From contig NZ_JAJTTF010000002.1 of assembly GCF_021341785.1 (NCBI RefSeq), positions 248,001 through 312,000 on the forward strand: a stretch of 64,000 nt of DNA, written 5' to 3'. Below the pieces are notes generated by a model. The model was not told the origin of the DNA, ran no database searches, and worked only from the letters and a program-made list of their open reading frames with translations. Below, in pieces: positions 53,471 through 61,965 of the stretch. Every line of letters starts with the position of its first letter. Within the stretch, counting starts at the first letter, position 1. The translations under genes were made by a program, and so were the position numbers. The stretch is from Microbacterium sp. Au-Mic1. GTDB lineage: Bacteria > Actinomycetota > Actinomycetes > Actinomycetales > Microbacteriaceae.

Positions 53471-54232
53471 TCACCGAGGGTCCGCGCCGGATGCCGCCGG
53501 TGCGGAGCGTTCGGAGCGGAGTGCCTCGGTCAGGTTCTGCGCGTGGTCGCGTACGAGTCCGCCCAGCGACTGAACGCGATCCTCGCCCATTCTGAAGCTG
53601 GGGCCGACGATGCTGATCGCCGCGACGATGGCGCCCTCGTTGTCGAGCACGGGGGCCGCGATGACGGTCGCATCGGGTGCGGACACCGCGCCGAGGGTCA
53701 CGAAGCCGGCGTGCGGCGTCTCGCCGTCCAGGACGGCGCCGACCGCCGAGCCGTCCATCTGCACCGTGCGGCCCGCCCACCCGGCGAAGCCGACGTGACG
53801 GATCGGCTGGTCGCTCTGCACCTCGCGCAGATAAATGCAGCTGCGTCCGGGCCCGCGAACGGTCAGATAGCTCGACTCGCCGCTGCGTTCCGTCAGCCGT
53901 TGGAGCACTTCGCCGGAGCGCTCGAACAACTGCTCGGCGCTGGCGGGCTCGGCGTCGAAACGCGAGCGGGCGAAGCGATGACCCGCGACATAGCCACCGT
54001 CGGTGGCGCGCGCGACATACCCCCAGTGCTCGAGGGCGCGCAGCGAGCGCAACGTCGTGCTCGTGGGCAGCCCGCTCGCACGGGCGAGTTCGGTGAGCGG
54101 TTGCGGGCCGGACTCGACCACGATCGTCAGCAACTCGAGCGCCCTGTGCACGGAACGGGGGCCCGATCCCGAGTCGAGCGCATCGGCTCTCCCCTCCGCG
54201 GCAGGCGCCCCGGCCGGTCCGATCGTGCTCAT
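53471..54232 (-). CDS. IclR family transcriptional regulator
   Basis: 253 residues. An N-terminal winged helix (RSVHRALELLTIVVESGPQPLTELARASGLPTSTTLRSLRALEHWGYVAR, about 25-75) and a C-terminal effector domain (TVIAAPVLDNEGAIVAAISIVGP near 195). IclR proteins usually control catabolic genes. AAGGAG upstream of the ATG at 54232. It follows the lyase gene by 14 nt, so it likely shares its transcript and regulates the lyase-MFS pair. Confidence 0.93.
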   Translation of the reverse strand: MSTIGPAGAPAAEGRADALDSGSGPRSVHRALELLTIVVESGPQPLTELARASGLPTSTTLRSLRALEHWGYVARATDGGYVAGHRFARSRFDAEPASAEQLFERSGEVLQRLTERSGESSYLTVRGPGRSCIYLREVQSDQPIRHVGFAGWAGRTVQMDGSAVGAVLDGETPHAGFVTLGAVSAPDATVIAAPVLDNEGAIVAAISIVGPSFRMGEDRVQSLGGLVRDHAQNLTEALRSERSAPAASGADPR

Positions 54233-54246
54233 CGATGCTCCTTCGT

Positions 54247-55680
54247 CTACTCGTGCGACTCACCGAGCCGAATACTATCCAGCAACGACGCCGTCTCGGC
54301 CAGCTCGTGGCTCAGATCGCGATCCTCGAGTCCGCCGTGGCTCTCCGGCAGCCCGAGCAGCTGGTCGTCCATGCCGGGAAGGCGACGAAGGGCGACCGCG
54401 AAACAGGCGAGCATAGTGCGATAGCCGTCAGTCGCATGCCGGAGGCGGCGCACCGCCTGAGGCGTGAACGGCGCGTGCTCCTCGGCCCCCAGCGAGAGAT
54501 GCACGCCATGGCCCCCGTGGGCGGCGGCGAGATCGCGGATGTCGGCGAGCGCCGCGGCGGCGACGTACTCCAGCATCATCGCGCCTGTCGCGTCGGGCGT
54601 TCCGTCGCCGAGGAACTCGGCCTGACCGGTGTAGCGAGGGTCCATCAGCAGCCCGAGCCGTGCCAGCATCAGGCTCGAGTCCTGAGCGAGGGCACGCAGC
54701 ACGGTGCCGCAGGCGAGCTCGAGGTCGACGGTGTAGAAGTTGCCGGTGTGCGCGATCTGCTGTTCCTGGGTGAACACGCGGGGGTTCTCGTGCGCGCTGT
54801 TCACTTCGGCCAGCGTCGCGTCCCGGCAGTGCTCCCAGGACAGCCGCACGGATCCGAGCGATTGCGGCAGCAGACGCATCGAGAACGGATCCTGTACGCG
54901 GGGGCCGGTGACGTCGCCGGACGGGGCGAGCCGCGTCGCCGTGTCCCGCATCGCGGCGTACCGGTCCGCGAATGCGGCCGTCGCGAAGTGCTCGGCCGTC
55001 GTCCCGAGCGCTCTCACCGCCGCGGCTCCGAGGACCGTCGCTGCATCGATCGCGCGATCGAGGTCCGCGAGCGTGAGTGCGGCATCGGCGAGCGTCAGCG
55101 CACTGCTGCTCATGAACGGGAGTCCGTCGGAGGCGGCGAAGGTGCCGGTGGAATCGTCTGAGGTGATCTGGAGCGCGACGGTCGCGAGCGCGCCGAGATC
55201 GCCCGTGCCGAGCGCGCCGCCGAAGGAGACGGACGGCGGATCTTCGCGGGTGGTCGCGGCGAGCAGGGCGTCGGCGAGTGCGGGACTGACGCCGGATCCG
55301 CCCTGCGCCAGCTGGTTGGCGCGGACGAGCAGCATCGCCCGGACGCGTCCGCCATCGACGGCGGGGCCGAACTGCAGCGCGTGGCTGCGCCAGAGGCGCA
55401 GGCATGATTCCCGGTCGCGCACGACGGCGACGCTGCGGCGGGCGCCGACTCCCGTGGAGAGTCCGTACACCGGGCGCGTCTCGGCGAGGCGCAGCAATGC
55501 GTCGTGGGCACGAGCGATGGCATCGACGGCTGTCGGCGAGTACTCCGCGCGCGCCGCGCCCTCGGCGACGCTGCGGATGTCGTCGAGCCGCAGCGGACGG
55601 TCGCCGAGCACGATCGTGGCATCAGCGGACGCCGGCCATGGCGCGGGGGCTCGATTCGGCTGCTCATCCGCGTCGTTCAT
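54247..55680 (-). CDS. Aromatic amino acid/histidine ammonia-lyase family protein with atypical MIO triad
   Basis: 477 residues. The fold is intact: Tyr72 in RPVYGLSTGVG, ANQLAQGGSGV (near 121), QDPFSMRLLPQSLGSV, NSAHENPRVFTQEQQ, and GNFYTVDLELACG. Active ammonia-lyases form the MIO electrophile from Ala-Ser-Gly; here the aligned residues are Gly158-Thr159-Gly160, in FGGALGTGDLGALA. The Ser is replaced by Thr, so MIO formation is doubtful. It could be a lyase of a divergent subgroup, a mutase or a non-enzymatic relative. ATG 55680 follows GGAAGGAG. IclR regulator downstream; divergent MFS transporter. Confidence 0.85.
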   Translation of the reverse strand: MNDADEQPNRAPAPWPASADATIVLGDRPLRLDDIRSVAEGAARAEYSPTAVDAIARAHDALLRLAETRPVYGLSTGVGARRSVAVVRDRESCLRLWRSHALQFGPAVDGGRVRAMLLVRANQLAQGGSGVSPALADALLAATTREDPPSVSFGGALGTGDLGALATVALQITSDDSTGTFAASDGLPFMSSSALTLADAALTLADLDRAIDAATVLGAAAVRALGTTAEHFATAAFADRYAAMRDTATRLAPSGDVTGPRVQDPFSMRLLPQSLGSVRLSWEHCRDATLAEVNSAHENPRVFTQEQQIAHTGNFYTVDLELACGTVLRALAQDSSLMLARLGLLMDPRYTGQAEFLGDGTPDATGAMMLEYVAAAALADIRDLAAAHGGHGVHLSLGAEEHAPFTPQAVRRLRHATDGYRTMLACFAVALRRLPGMDDQLLGLPESHGGLEDRDLSHELAETASLLDSIRLGESHE

Positions 55681-55716
55681 GAGACTCCTTCCGGCGGAGC
55701 GCTTCGCACTCGGGTC

Positions 55717-55774
55717 TTGACATCCTGGCCGTCACCAAGTTTCATGTGGTGAACAAGAGCTATTTCACTACATG
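55717..55774. promoter_or_regulatory. Divergent promoter region with inverted repeat, candidate IclR site
   Basis: A consensus TTGACA at 55717-55722 faces the MFS gene; TTTCAT lies 17 nt downstream. A 12-8-12 inverted repeat (CATGTGGTGAAC 55743-55754, TTTCACTACATG 55763-55774; 10 of 12 pair) overlaps the -10 region and the transcription start. IclR proteins commonly bind such palindromes. Confidence 0.5.
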
Positions 55775-55802
55775 GCAACACAATGTGGCAAGGGAGCTGC
55801 TG

Positions 55803-57131
55803 ATGAATTCCGCCATCACCGACGAGGCGCAGGAGCCGGTCCCCGAAGGGAAGGTCGCCCTCGACCAGATCCCGTTCGGACGGTTCCACCTCAAGGTCAC
55901 GATGATGACCTTCGGCGCCAACTTCTCTGACGGCTATGCGCTGGGGATCATCGGCAGCGCGTTGCCGCTGCTGTCGCAGCAGTGGCACGTCGACGGCTTC
56001 TGGCAGGGCATGCTGGCGAGCTCGGCGCTGATCGGCCTGTTCTTCGGTTCGCTGATCCTCGGCCGGATCAGCGATCGGATCGGTCGCCAGCGCGTGTACG
56101 TCCTGAACTTCATCCTGATCGCCGCAGCTTCTCTGGCGCAGTTCTGGGCGCCGAACGTCGAGACGATCTTCGTGCTGCGCCTGTTGATCGGCTTCGGCCT
56201 GGGGGCTGACTACGCCGTGGGGCCGACGCTGCTGTCGGAGTTCGCACCGCGCAAGTCCCGGGGCCTCATGCTCTCCTCGCTCACGGTCCTGTGGACCGTG
56301 GGATATGTCATCGCGAATGTGATCGGCGCCTACGTGAACGTCGGCCCCGATACCTGGCGGTGGCTCCTCGCCTCGGGGTTCATCCCGGCGTTGTTCGTGC
56401 TGATCGTGCGCATCGGGTCGCCCGAGTCTCCGGGGTGGCTCATCAGCAGGGGGAGGGGCGACGAGGCCGCCGCGATCGCGGAGAAGTACCTCAAGACCGG
56501 CAACATCTTCATCCCGACCGCTCACGTGCAGGAGAAGAGCAGCTACCGCGAGCTCTTCAGCCCTGCGCTCCGGAAGAGCACCTGGTTCGGCATCCTCTTC
56601 TACAGCTGTCAGGTGCTCCCGTACTTCGCGATCTACACGTTCGTCTACACGATCCTCGAAGCGATGAAGGTGTCGGACGCCAACATGCAGAACCTGCTGA
56701 TCAACATCTTCCTGCTTGCCGGAGGCGTCGCGGGCCTGTGGGCGATCGTGCGCTTCCCGCGGAAGGCGTTCACGTTCTGGACGTTCGTCATCATGACCGT
56801 CATGCTGGCTCTGCTCGGCCTGCTCGCGGAGGCGTCGCCGTGGCTGATGCTCATCCCGTTCGTCGTCTACTCCTTCGTGATGTCCGCCGCGTCGAACATC
56901 ACCCAGGTGTACCCGCCCGAGCTCTTCCCGACGCATCTGCGGGGGAGCGGCGTCGGACTGCTCAACGCGACCAGCCGCATCGGCTCCGCGATCGGGACGT
57001 TCCTGCTGCCGATCAGCCTGGAGAAGTGGGGTGTGTCCGTGTCGATGTACTGGCTCGCCGGCGTTCTTGCTCTCGGCGCGCTGGTCACCTGGCTGTGGGC
57101 GCCGAAGACGGAGGGCAAGAGGCTCGTCTGA
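55803..57131 (+). CDS. MFS transporter, sugar/aromatic-acid porter type
   Basis: 442 residues, 12 predicted helices. The loop 2-3 motif GRISDRIGRQRVYVLN and the helix-6/7 PESPGWLISRGR motif are typical of the sugar porter/aromatic acid:H+ symporter branch, and YPPELFPTHLRGSGVGLLNA the loop 10-11 motif. The ATG at 55803 follows AAGGGAG; the frame start at 55746 lies in the operator. Divergent from the lyase, so import of its substrate is likely (inference). Substrate unknown. Confidence 0.88.
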   Translation: MNSAITDEAQEPVPEGKVALDQIPFGRFHLKVTMMTFGANFSDGYALGIIGSALPLLSQQWHVDGFWQGMLASSALIGLFFGSLILGRISDRIGRQRVYVLNFILIAAASLAQFWAPNVETIFVLRLLIGFGLGADYAVGPTLLSEFAPRKSRGLMLSSLTVLWTVGYVIANVIGAYVNVGPDTWRWLLASGFIPALFVLIVRIGSPESPGWLISRGRGDEAAAIAEKYLKTGNIFIPTAHVQEKSSYRELFSPALRKSTWFGILFYSCQVLPYFAIYTFVYTILEAMKVSDANMQNLLINIFLLAGGVAGLWAIVRFPRKAFTFWTFVIMTVMLALLGLLAEASPWLMLIPFVVYSFVMSAASNITQVYPPELFPTHLRGSGVGLLNATSRIGSAIGTFLLPISLEKWGVSVSMYWLAGVLALGALVTWLWAPKTEGKRLV

Positions 57132-57167
57132 TCGATGGGCGCATCGTCGGCGTCACGACGCTCACGG

Positions 57168-57240
57168 TGCGCCCAGAGAGACTCGAACTCCCGACCACAT
57201 CGGTGTAAACGACGTGCTCTACCAACTGAGCTATAGGCGC
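57168..57240 (-). tRNA. tRNA-Val (anticodon TAC)
   Basis: Acceptor GCGCCTA/TGGGCGC, D-arm GCTC/GAGC, anticodon stem CGTCG/CGATG with loop TTTACAC (TAC), T-arm GGGAG TTCGAGT CTCTC, discriminator A. No CCA encoded. Confidence 0.94.
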
Positions 57241-57269
57241 GTTCCTCCAGCCTAGCGGGAGCCGTGTGC

Positions 57270-57275
57270 CAGGCT
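57270..57275 (+). promoter_or_regulatory. -10-like box before the class V aminotransferase gene
   Basis: CAGGCT, 6 nt before ATG 57282. Confidence 0.4.
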
Positions 57276-57281
57276 GGGCGC

Positions 57282-58412
57282 ATGGCCCTTCCGCATGACG
57301 ATGTCGATCCCGGTGGCCTGCTGGAGTACTCGGTGGTCTTCACGGACCGCTCCCTGAATCACATGTCGTCGCGGTTCGTGTCGGTGATGCAGAGCGTCCA
57401 ATCGGATCTGCGCGCCGCCTACGCGGCGACCGCGACGGCTCTCGTCCCCGGCGGCGGCACCTACGCGATGGAGGCCGTCGCCCGCCAGCTCGCCACCGGG
57501 CGTCGCTGCCTCATCGTGCGCAACGGGCTGTTCTCCTACCGCTGGTCGCAGATCCTCGATGCCGGCGACGTCGCGCACAACACCGTCGTGTGCGCGGCTC
57601 GCCCGGAATCCGACGACGCACACGCCGCGTGGGCCTCCGCGCCGATCGACGAGGTCGTCGCGGCGATCCGCGCCCAGCGCAGCGAGGTCGTGTTCGCCCC
57701 GCATGTCGAGACCGCGGCTGGGATCCTGCTGCCCGACGACTATGTGCGCGCTCTCGCCGACGCGGTGCACGAGGTCGGAGGGCTGCTCGTCCTGGACTCG
57801 ATCGCGTCGGGCGCCCTCTGGGTGGACATGGCGGCTCTCGGCGTGGACGTCCTGCTGAGCGCACCGCAGAAGGGGTGGAGCGGATCGCCCGGCGTCGGCT
57901 ACGTCATGCTCAGCGACGCCGGTCGCGAGGCGGTGACCTCGCGCACGTCGTCGAGCTTCGCGATGGATCTGGCGAAATGGTTGTGGATCTCGGAGGAGTA
58001 CGTGTCCGGCCGGGCGCCCTACCACGCCACCATGCCGACCGACACGCTGGTGCACAACGCCGTGCTCATGACCGAGACGCGCGAGCGGGGCTTCGAGGCG
58101 CTGCGGGCCGCCCAGTGGGATCTCGGCGGCCGGGTGCGCGCGCTGCTGGCCGAGCGCGGCCTGCCGTCGGTGGCTGCGGACGGGTTCGCCGCGCCGAGCG
58201 TCGCGGTCGTGCACGCCGCGGATCCGGGCCTGCGCACGGGTGCGCTGTTCCGCGAGCAGGGGCTGCAGATCGCGGCCGGGGTGCCGTTGCACTGCGGAGA
58301 GCCGGAATCGTTCTCGACGTTCCGGATCGGGCTGTTCGGTCTGGACAAGCTCGCCGACGTGGACGGCACGGTCGAGCGGCTCGCCGGCGCCCTCGACCGG
58401 ATCGGGCTCTGA
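57282..58412 (+). CDS. Class V aminotransferase (alanine-glyoxylate/serine-pyruvate type)
   Basis: 376 residues, fold type I. The PLP lysine is K197 in LLSAPQKGWSG, preceded by GLLVLDSIASGALWVDMAALGVDVL (the Asp that holds the pyridine nitrogen). VPGGGTYAMEAVARQLATG near the N-terminus is a PLP-phosphate stretch. It probably transfers an amino group from Ala or Ser to a keto acid; cysteine desulfurase-like or aspartate aminotransferase-like roles cannot be excluded. The frame starts at 57264, but the ATG at 57282 fits the leaderless pattern. Confidence 0.85.
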   Translation: MALPHDDVDPGGLLEYSVVFTDRSLNHMSSRFVSVMQSVQSDLRAAYAATATALVPGGGTYAMEAVARQLATGRRCLIVRNGLFSYRWSQILDAGDVAHNTVVCAARPESDDAHAAWASAPIDEVVAAIRAQRSEVVFAPHVETAAGILLPDDYVRALADAVHEVGGLLVLDSIASGALWVDMAALGVDVLLSAPQKGWSGSPGVGYVMLSDAGREAVTSRTSSSFAMDLAKWLWISEEYVSGRAPYHATMPTDTLVHNAVLMTETRERGFEALRAAQWDLGGRVRALLAERGLPSVAADGFAAPSVAVVHAADPGLRTGALFREQGLQIAAGVPLHCGEPESFSTFRIGLFGLDKLADVDGTVERLAGALDRIGL

Positions 58413-58439
58413 GTCCGACCCGATCTGGGCGCCCGGCGC

Positions 58440-60659
58440 TCAGCGTGAGCCCTGCTCGGGCGCTGCGGCGACGCTGTCGGGGCGCAGGTCCAGCCGACGC
58501 AGCAGCTGGGCGTTGAGGGCGACGACCACGGTCGAGACGGACATCAGGATCGCGCCGACCGACATCGGCAGCACGAAGCCGATCGGGGCGAGCACGCCCG
58601 CGGCGAGCGGCACGGCCGCGAGGTTGTAGCCGGCGGCCCACCACAGGTTCTGCCGCATCTTGCGATAGGCCGCCCGCGACAGCTCGATCGTCGCGACGAC
58701 CGAGCGCGGGTCGGAGCTGGCCAGCACCACCCCGGCGGATCCGATCGCGACGTCGGTGCCGGCGCCGATCGCGATGCCGACGTCGGCCGTGGCCAGTGCC
58801 GGGGCGTCGTTGACTCCGTCGCCCACCATCGCCACCACGCGTCCCTCGGCCTGCAGCTCGGCGACGCGCGCCGACTTGTCCTCCGGACGCACCCCGGCGA
58901 AGTAGCGCTCGATCCCGAGCTCCGCCGCCACCGACGCGGCGACGGACTCGGCATCGCCGGTGATCATCACGACGTCGACGCCGCGCTGCTGCAGAGCCCG
59001 CACGGCGGCTCGGGATTCCTCCCGGATCGCGTCAGCCAGCTTGAGCCCGCCGGCGACCCGGCCGTCCACGAGCACGTGCAGGATGATCGCCCCCTCGGCG
59101 TGCCAGGCCGCAGCCTCGGGCAGCTCCGTCGCCCGCGTCCGCGTGAGCAGAGCCGGTCCGCCCACCTCGACGACGCGTCCGTCGACGACGGCGCGGACGC
59201 CGAGCGCCGGCTCCGAGTGGAACTCCGACACCGCACCGCGGGCGAGGCCGCGATTCTCGGCGGCGGTGCGGATCGCGGTTGCGAGCGGATGCTCGGAGTC
59301 GGACTCCGCGGACGCAGCCGCAGCCAGGACCTCGGCCTCCGTGAAGCCCGCCGACACGGCGACGCCGGTCACGGCGGGTGCGCCCTCCGTGAGCGTGCCG
59401 GTCTTGTCGAACAGCACGGCGTCCACCTGTCGCATCCGCTCGAGCGCCATCCGGTCCTTCACCAGGATCCCGCCGCGCGCCGCACGTTCCGTCGCGATCG
59501 AGACGACGAGCGGGATCGCCAGGCCCAGCGCGTGCGGGCAGGCGATCACGAGCACCGTGATGACCCGGACGACGGCATCGTCGGGGAGACCGATCGCCGT
59601 CCACACCACCGTGGTCACGACGCCGGCGAGGAGTGCGAACCAGAACAGCCAGCCCGCGGCGCGGTCCGCCAGACGCTGCGCCCTGGACGAGGACGACTGT
59701 GCTTCGGCGACGAGTCGGCCGATGCCGGCGAGGGCCGTATCCGCTCCCACGGCCGTCACCCTGGCGCGGAGCGCCGAGTCCGTCGCGATCGTGCCGGCGA
59801 CCACCTGTTCGCCCACGGTGCGGGGCACCGCGCGGGACTCGCCCGTGATCATGGATTCGTCGACGTTCGCGGATCCGTCCACGACCACGGCATCCGCCGG
59901 GACGCGACCGCCCGGGCGGACCAGGACGACGTCGCCGACGCGGAGGTCCGCCGGTGACACGAGCGCAACATCGTCGCCGGTCAGGCGCTCCGCCTCGTCG
60001 GGCAGGAGCGCGGCCAGCGAGTCCAGGGCGGACGTCGTCTGGGCGAGCGAGCGCATCTCGATCCAGTGGCCGAGCAGCATGATCACGATGAGGAGCGCGA
60101 GCTCCCACCAGAAGTCGAGCTCGTGGTCGAGGAGCCCGAGCGCCGCGCCCCACGAGGCGAGGAAGGCCACCGTGATCGCGAGCGCGATGAGCAGCATCAT
60201 CCCGGGGCGGCGTGCGCGGAGTTCGGAGACCGCGCCGGTCAGGAACGGCAGTCCTCCCCAGACGTACAGCACCGTCCCGATCGCCGGGGGGATCGCCTGC
60301 AGCGCGAACGCGTCGGGCATGTGATAGCCGACGAGCATCGCGAACATGGGGGAGAACGCGACGACCGGCACGGCCAGCACGAGCATGATCCAGAACAGGC
60401 GACGGAACCGGGCGACGTGATCACCGTGACCGCCATGCCCGCCGTGGCCGGAATGGTCGGCATGGCCCGCATGCCCGCCGTGGTTCGGATGGCCGGCATG
60501 ACCCGACGCCTCGGCATGTCCGCGTCCGTGCGCGTGAGCCGCGTGCGCGTCATGCATCCGGGTGTGACCCGCCGCGGTGTGCGCGGGGTGCTCCGCTTCG
60601 TGAGCGTGCGTCGCGGTGCCGTCCGCGTGATGGCCGCCGTGCTGAGTTCGTTCGTCCAT
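58440..60659 (-). CDS. copB: Copper-type P1B ATPase with His-rich N-terminus (CopB-like)
   Basis: About 739 residues. The intramembrane motif is CPH (VIACPHALGLAIPL), the CopB/P1B-3 signature, not the CPC of CopA. DKTGTLTEG carries the phosphorylated Asp; TGES and GDGVNDAPALATADVGIAIG are present. Before the first helix, a stretch of about 83 residues holds 23 histidines, in place of a typical CxxC metal-binding domain. The frame is open to 60854; I take the ATG at 60659 because a CsoR-type palindrome lies just upstream. An ATG at 60674 would start inside that palindrome. Confidence 0.9.
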   Translation of the reverse strand: MDERTQHGGHHADGTATHAHEAEHPAHTAAGHTRMHDAHAAHAHGRGHAEASGHAGHPNHGGHAGHADHSGHGGHGGHGDHVARFRRLFWIMLVLAVPVVAFSPMFAMLVGYHMPDAFALQAIPPAIGTVLYVWGGLPFLTGAVSELRARRPGMMLLIALAITVAFLASWGAALGLLDHELDFWWELALLIVIMLLGHWIEMRSLAQTTSALDSLAALLPDEAERLTGDDVALVSPADLRVGDVVLVRPGGRVPADAVVVDGSANVDESMITGESRAVPRTVGEQVVAGTIATDSALRARVTAVGADTALAGIGRLVAEAQSSSSRAQRLADRAAGWLFWFALLAGVVTTVVWTAIGLPDDAVVRVITVLVIACPHALGLAIPLVVSIATERAARGGILVKDRMALERMRQVDAVLFDKTGTLTEGAPAVTGVAVSAGFTEAEVLAAAASAESDSEHPLATAIRTAAENRGLARGAVSEFHSEPALGVRAVVDGRVVEVGGPALLTRTRATELPEAAAWHAEGAIILHVLVDGRVAGGLKLADAIREESRAAVRALQQRGVDVVMITGDAESVAASVAAELGIERYFAGVRPEDKSARVAELQAEGRVVAMVGDGVNDAPALATADVGIAIGAGTDVAIGSAGVVLASSDPRSVVATIELSRAAYRKMRQNLWWAAGYNLAAVPLAAGVLAPIGFVLPMSVGAILMSVSTVVVALNAQLLRRLDLRPDSVAAAPEQGSR

Positions 60660-60674
60660 GATGAGCTCAACCAT

Positions 60675-60691
60675 ATACCCCCCTGGGGTAT
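60675..60691. promoter_or_regulatory. CsoR-type copper operator
   Basis: ATACCCCCCTGGGGTAT is a palindrome (ATACCCC...GGGGTAT), the well-known CsoR site form. It lies 15 nt upstream of the copB start (60659) and about 40 nt before the divergent YchJ gene. Copper should release the repressor and induce copB. No csoR gene is in this window. Confidence 0.75.
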
Positions 60692-60716
60692 TCCGAAGGT
60701 GCGCCTCGCAACGCAA

Positions 60717-60722
60717 TAGGCT
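60717..60722 (+). promoter_or_regulatory. -10 box of the YchJ-like gene
   Basis: TAGGCT, 7 nt before ATG 60730. Confidence 0.5.
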
Positions 60723-60729
60723 GGAGCCG

Positions 60730-61134
60730 ATGAGTGGCGAACCAGTGACCGCCGGTGCTGCGCGCCGCTGCCCCTGCGGCAGCGGCGATGTCTTCGACGC
60801 CTGCTGCGGACCGATCCTCGCGGGACGGGCGGCGCCCACCGCGGAGCGCCTCATGCGCTCGCGCTACACCGCGTTCACCGTCGGTGACGCGGGGTATCTG
60901 CAGCGGTCCTGGCATCCGACGACCCGTCCGGTGCGCCTGCACATCGACCCGGATCTGCGCTGGCTGCACCTCGACATCCTCGCCAAGGAGGGCGGCGGTC
61001 CGTTCGACACGGAGGGCGTTGTGGAGTTCGAGGCGATCCACCGGGATGCGAGCGGTCGTGGCGTGCTGCACGAACGCAGCCGATTCGTGCGCGAGGACGG
61101 GTGCTGGTTCTACGTCGACGGCGAGGTGTCCTGA
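60730..61134 (+). CDS. YchJ family (UPF0225) protein with SEC-C motif
   Basis: 134 residues. The N-terminal zinc-binding SEC-C motif CPCGSGDVFDACCG is at ~14-27, followed by the YchJ core: LMRSRYTAFTVGDAGYLQRSWHPTTRP and FEAIHRDASGRGVLHERSRFVREDGCWFYVDGE (an NTF2-like fold). The role is unknown. It lies across the CsoR operator from copB, so it may be co-regulated or simply adjacent. Confidence 0.9.
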   Translation: MSGEPVTAGAARRCPCGSGDVFDACCGPILAGRAAPTAERLMRSRYTAFTVGDAGYLQRSWHPTTRPVRLHIDPDLRWLHLDILAKEGGGPFDTEGVVEFEAIHRDASGRGVLHERSRFVREDGCWFYVDGEVS

Positions 61135-61170
61135 GACGGGACGCGCGCGCGGGCGGATTCCGGTCTGGCG

Positions 61171-61176
61171 TAGATT
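61171..61176 (+). promoter_or_regulatory. -10 box of the zinc-ribbon gene
   Basis: TAGATT, 7 nt before GTG 61184. Confidence 0.5.
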
Positions 61177-61183
61177 TGGACGC

Positions 61184-61936
61184 GTGAAAGCCAACCCCGC
61201 GCACCAGATCGTGCTCCTCGACATCGCCGACATCGACCGCCGCATCGCGCAGGCCGATTACGCGCGCACGCATCCGGTGCAGGGAGAGCGGATCAACGAG
61301 CTCTCCGCGCAGCGGCAGGGGCAGCTGCGCGAGCTGACGGTGCTGTCCGGCGCGCGCGACGACGTGCAGACGGAGCTGAAGCGCCTGGAATCGGATGTCG
61401 CGCTCGCCGCGCAGCGCCGCGACCGCGACGCCGGGCGGCTCGCCGCCACGCAGAACCCGAAGGATGCGGTGGCGCTCGAGCAGGAGATCGCGAGCCTCGG
61501 ACGCAGGATCAGCGACCTGGTGGACGCAGAGCTCGAGCTCATGGGTCGGCTCGAGGATGCCGAGGCCGCCGTCTCCGCACAGCAGGCGCTCATCGACGAG
61601 ACCGTGGCCGAGGGGACGCGACTGACCGCCGAGGCCAAGGCTCTCATCGCCGCTGCCACGACCGAGGGCGAGCAGCTCGCCCGCGACCGTGTCGCGCTCG
61701 TCGACTCGGTGTCCCCGTCGCTCATGGCCGAATACCAGCGCCGCGCGGGACGCACCGCGGGTGCCGCCCTGCTGCGCCGAGCCACCTGCGAAGGGTGCCG
61801 CATGGTGCTCTCCGGCACTGACCTGAACACCATCCGCCAGGCGGCGGACGACGACGTGGTCTCGTGCCCGGAGTGCGGGTGCATCCTGATCCGCACCGAG
61901 GAGTCGGGCCTGAAGAGCTCCGCGCCGGTGGACTGA
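61184..61936 (+). CDS. Coiled-coil protein with C-terminal zinc ribbon
   Basis: 250 residues. A long coiled coil (QLRELTVLSGARDDVQTELKRLESDVALAAQRRDRDAGRL) precedes a C4-type zinc ribbon CEGC...CPEC near the C-terminus, the layout of the actinobacterial CT398-like family. These are proposed to bind nucleic acids or other protein partners; no activity is proven. The GTG at 61184 is preceded by a TAGATT box. The 45-nt gap to the upstream YchJ gene fits separate transcription. Confidence 0.88.
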   Translation: MKANPAHQIVLLDIADIDRRIAQADYARTHPVQGERINELSAQRQGQLRELTVLSGARDDVQTELKRLESDVALAAQRRDRDAGRLAATQNPKDAVALEQEIASLGRRISDLVDAELELMGRLEDAEAAVSAQQALIDETVAEGTRLTAEAKALIAAATTEGEQLARDRVALVDSVSPSLMAEYQRRAGRTAGAALLRRATCEGCRMVLSGTDLNTIRQAADDDVVSCPECGCILIRTEESGLKSSAPVD

Positions 61937-61965
61937 GGCGGCGGCTCGTCTCGGCCGCGAAGGCC

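Noticed and set aside
50277..53573. A 1098-residue open frame on the + strand
   Set aside because: It lies opposite aceE and the start of fasR, which have clear enzyme motifs. In GC-rich DNA, antisense frames stay open by codon bias.
60440..60640. Short repeats near 60.5 kb, considered as a CRISPR or tandem array
   Set aside because: They encode the His/Gly-rich N-terminus of the copper ATPase; no regular spacer-repeat pattern.
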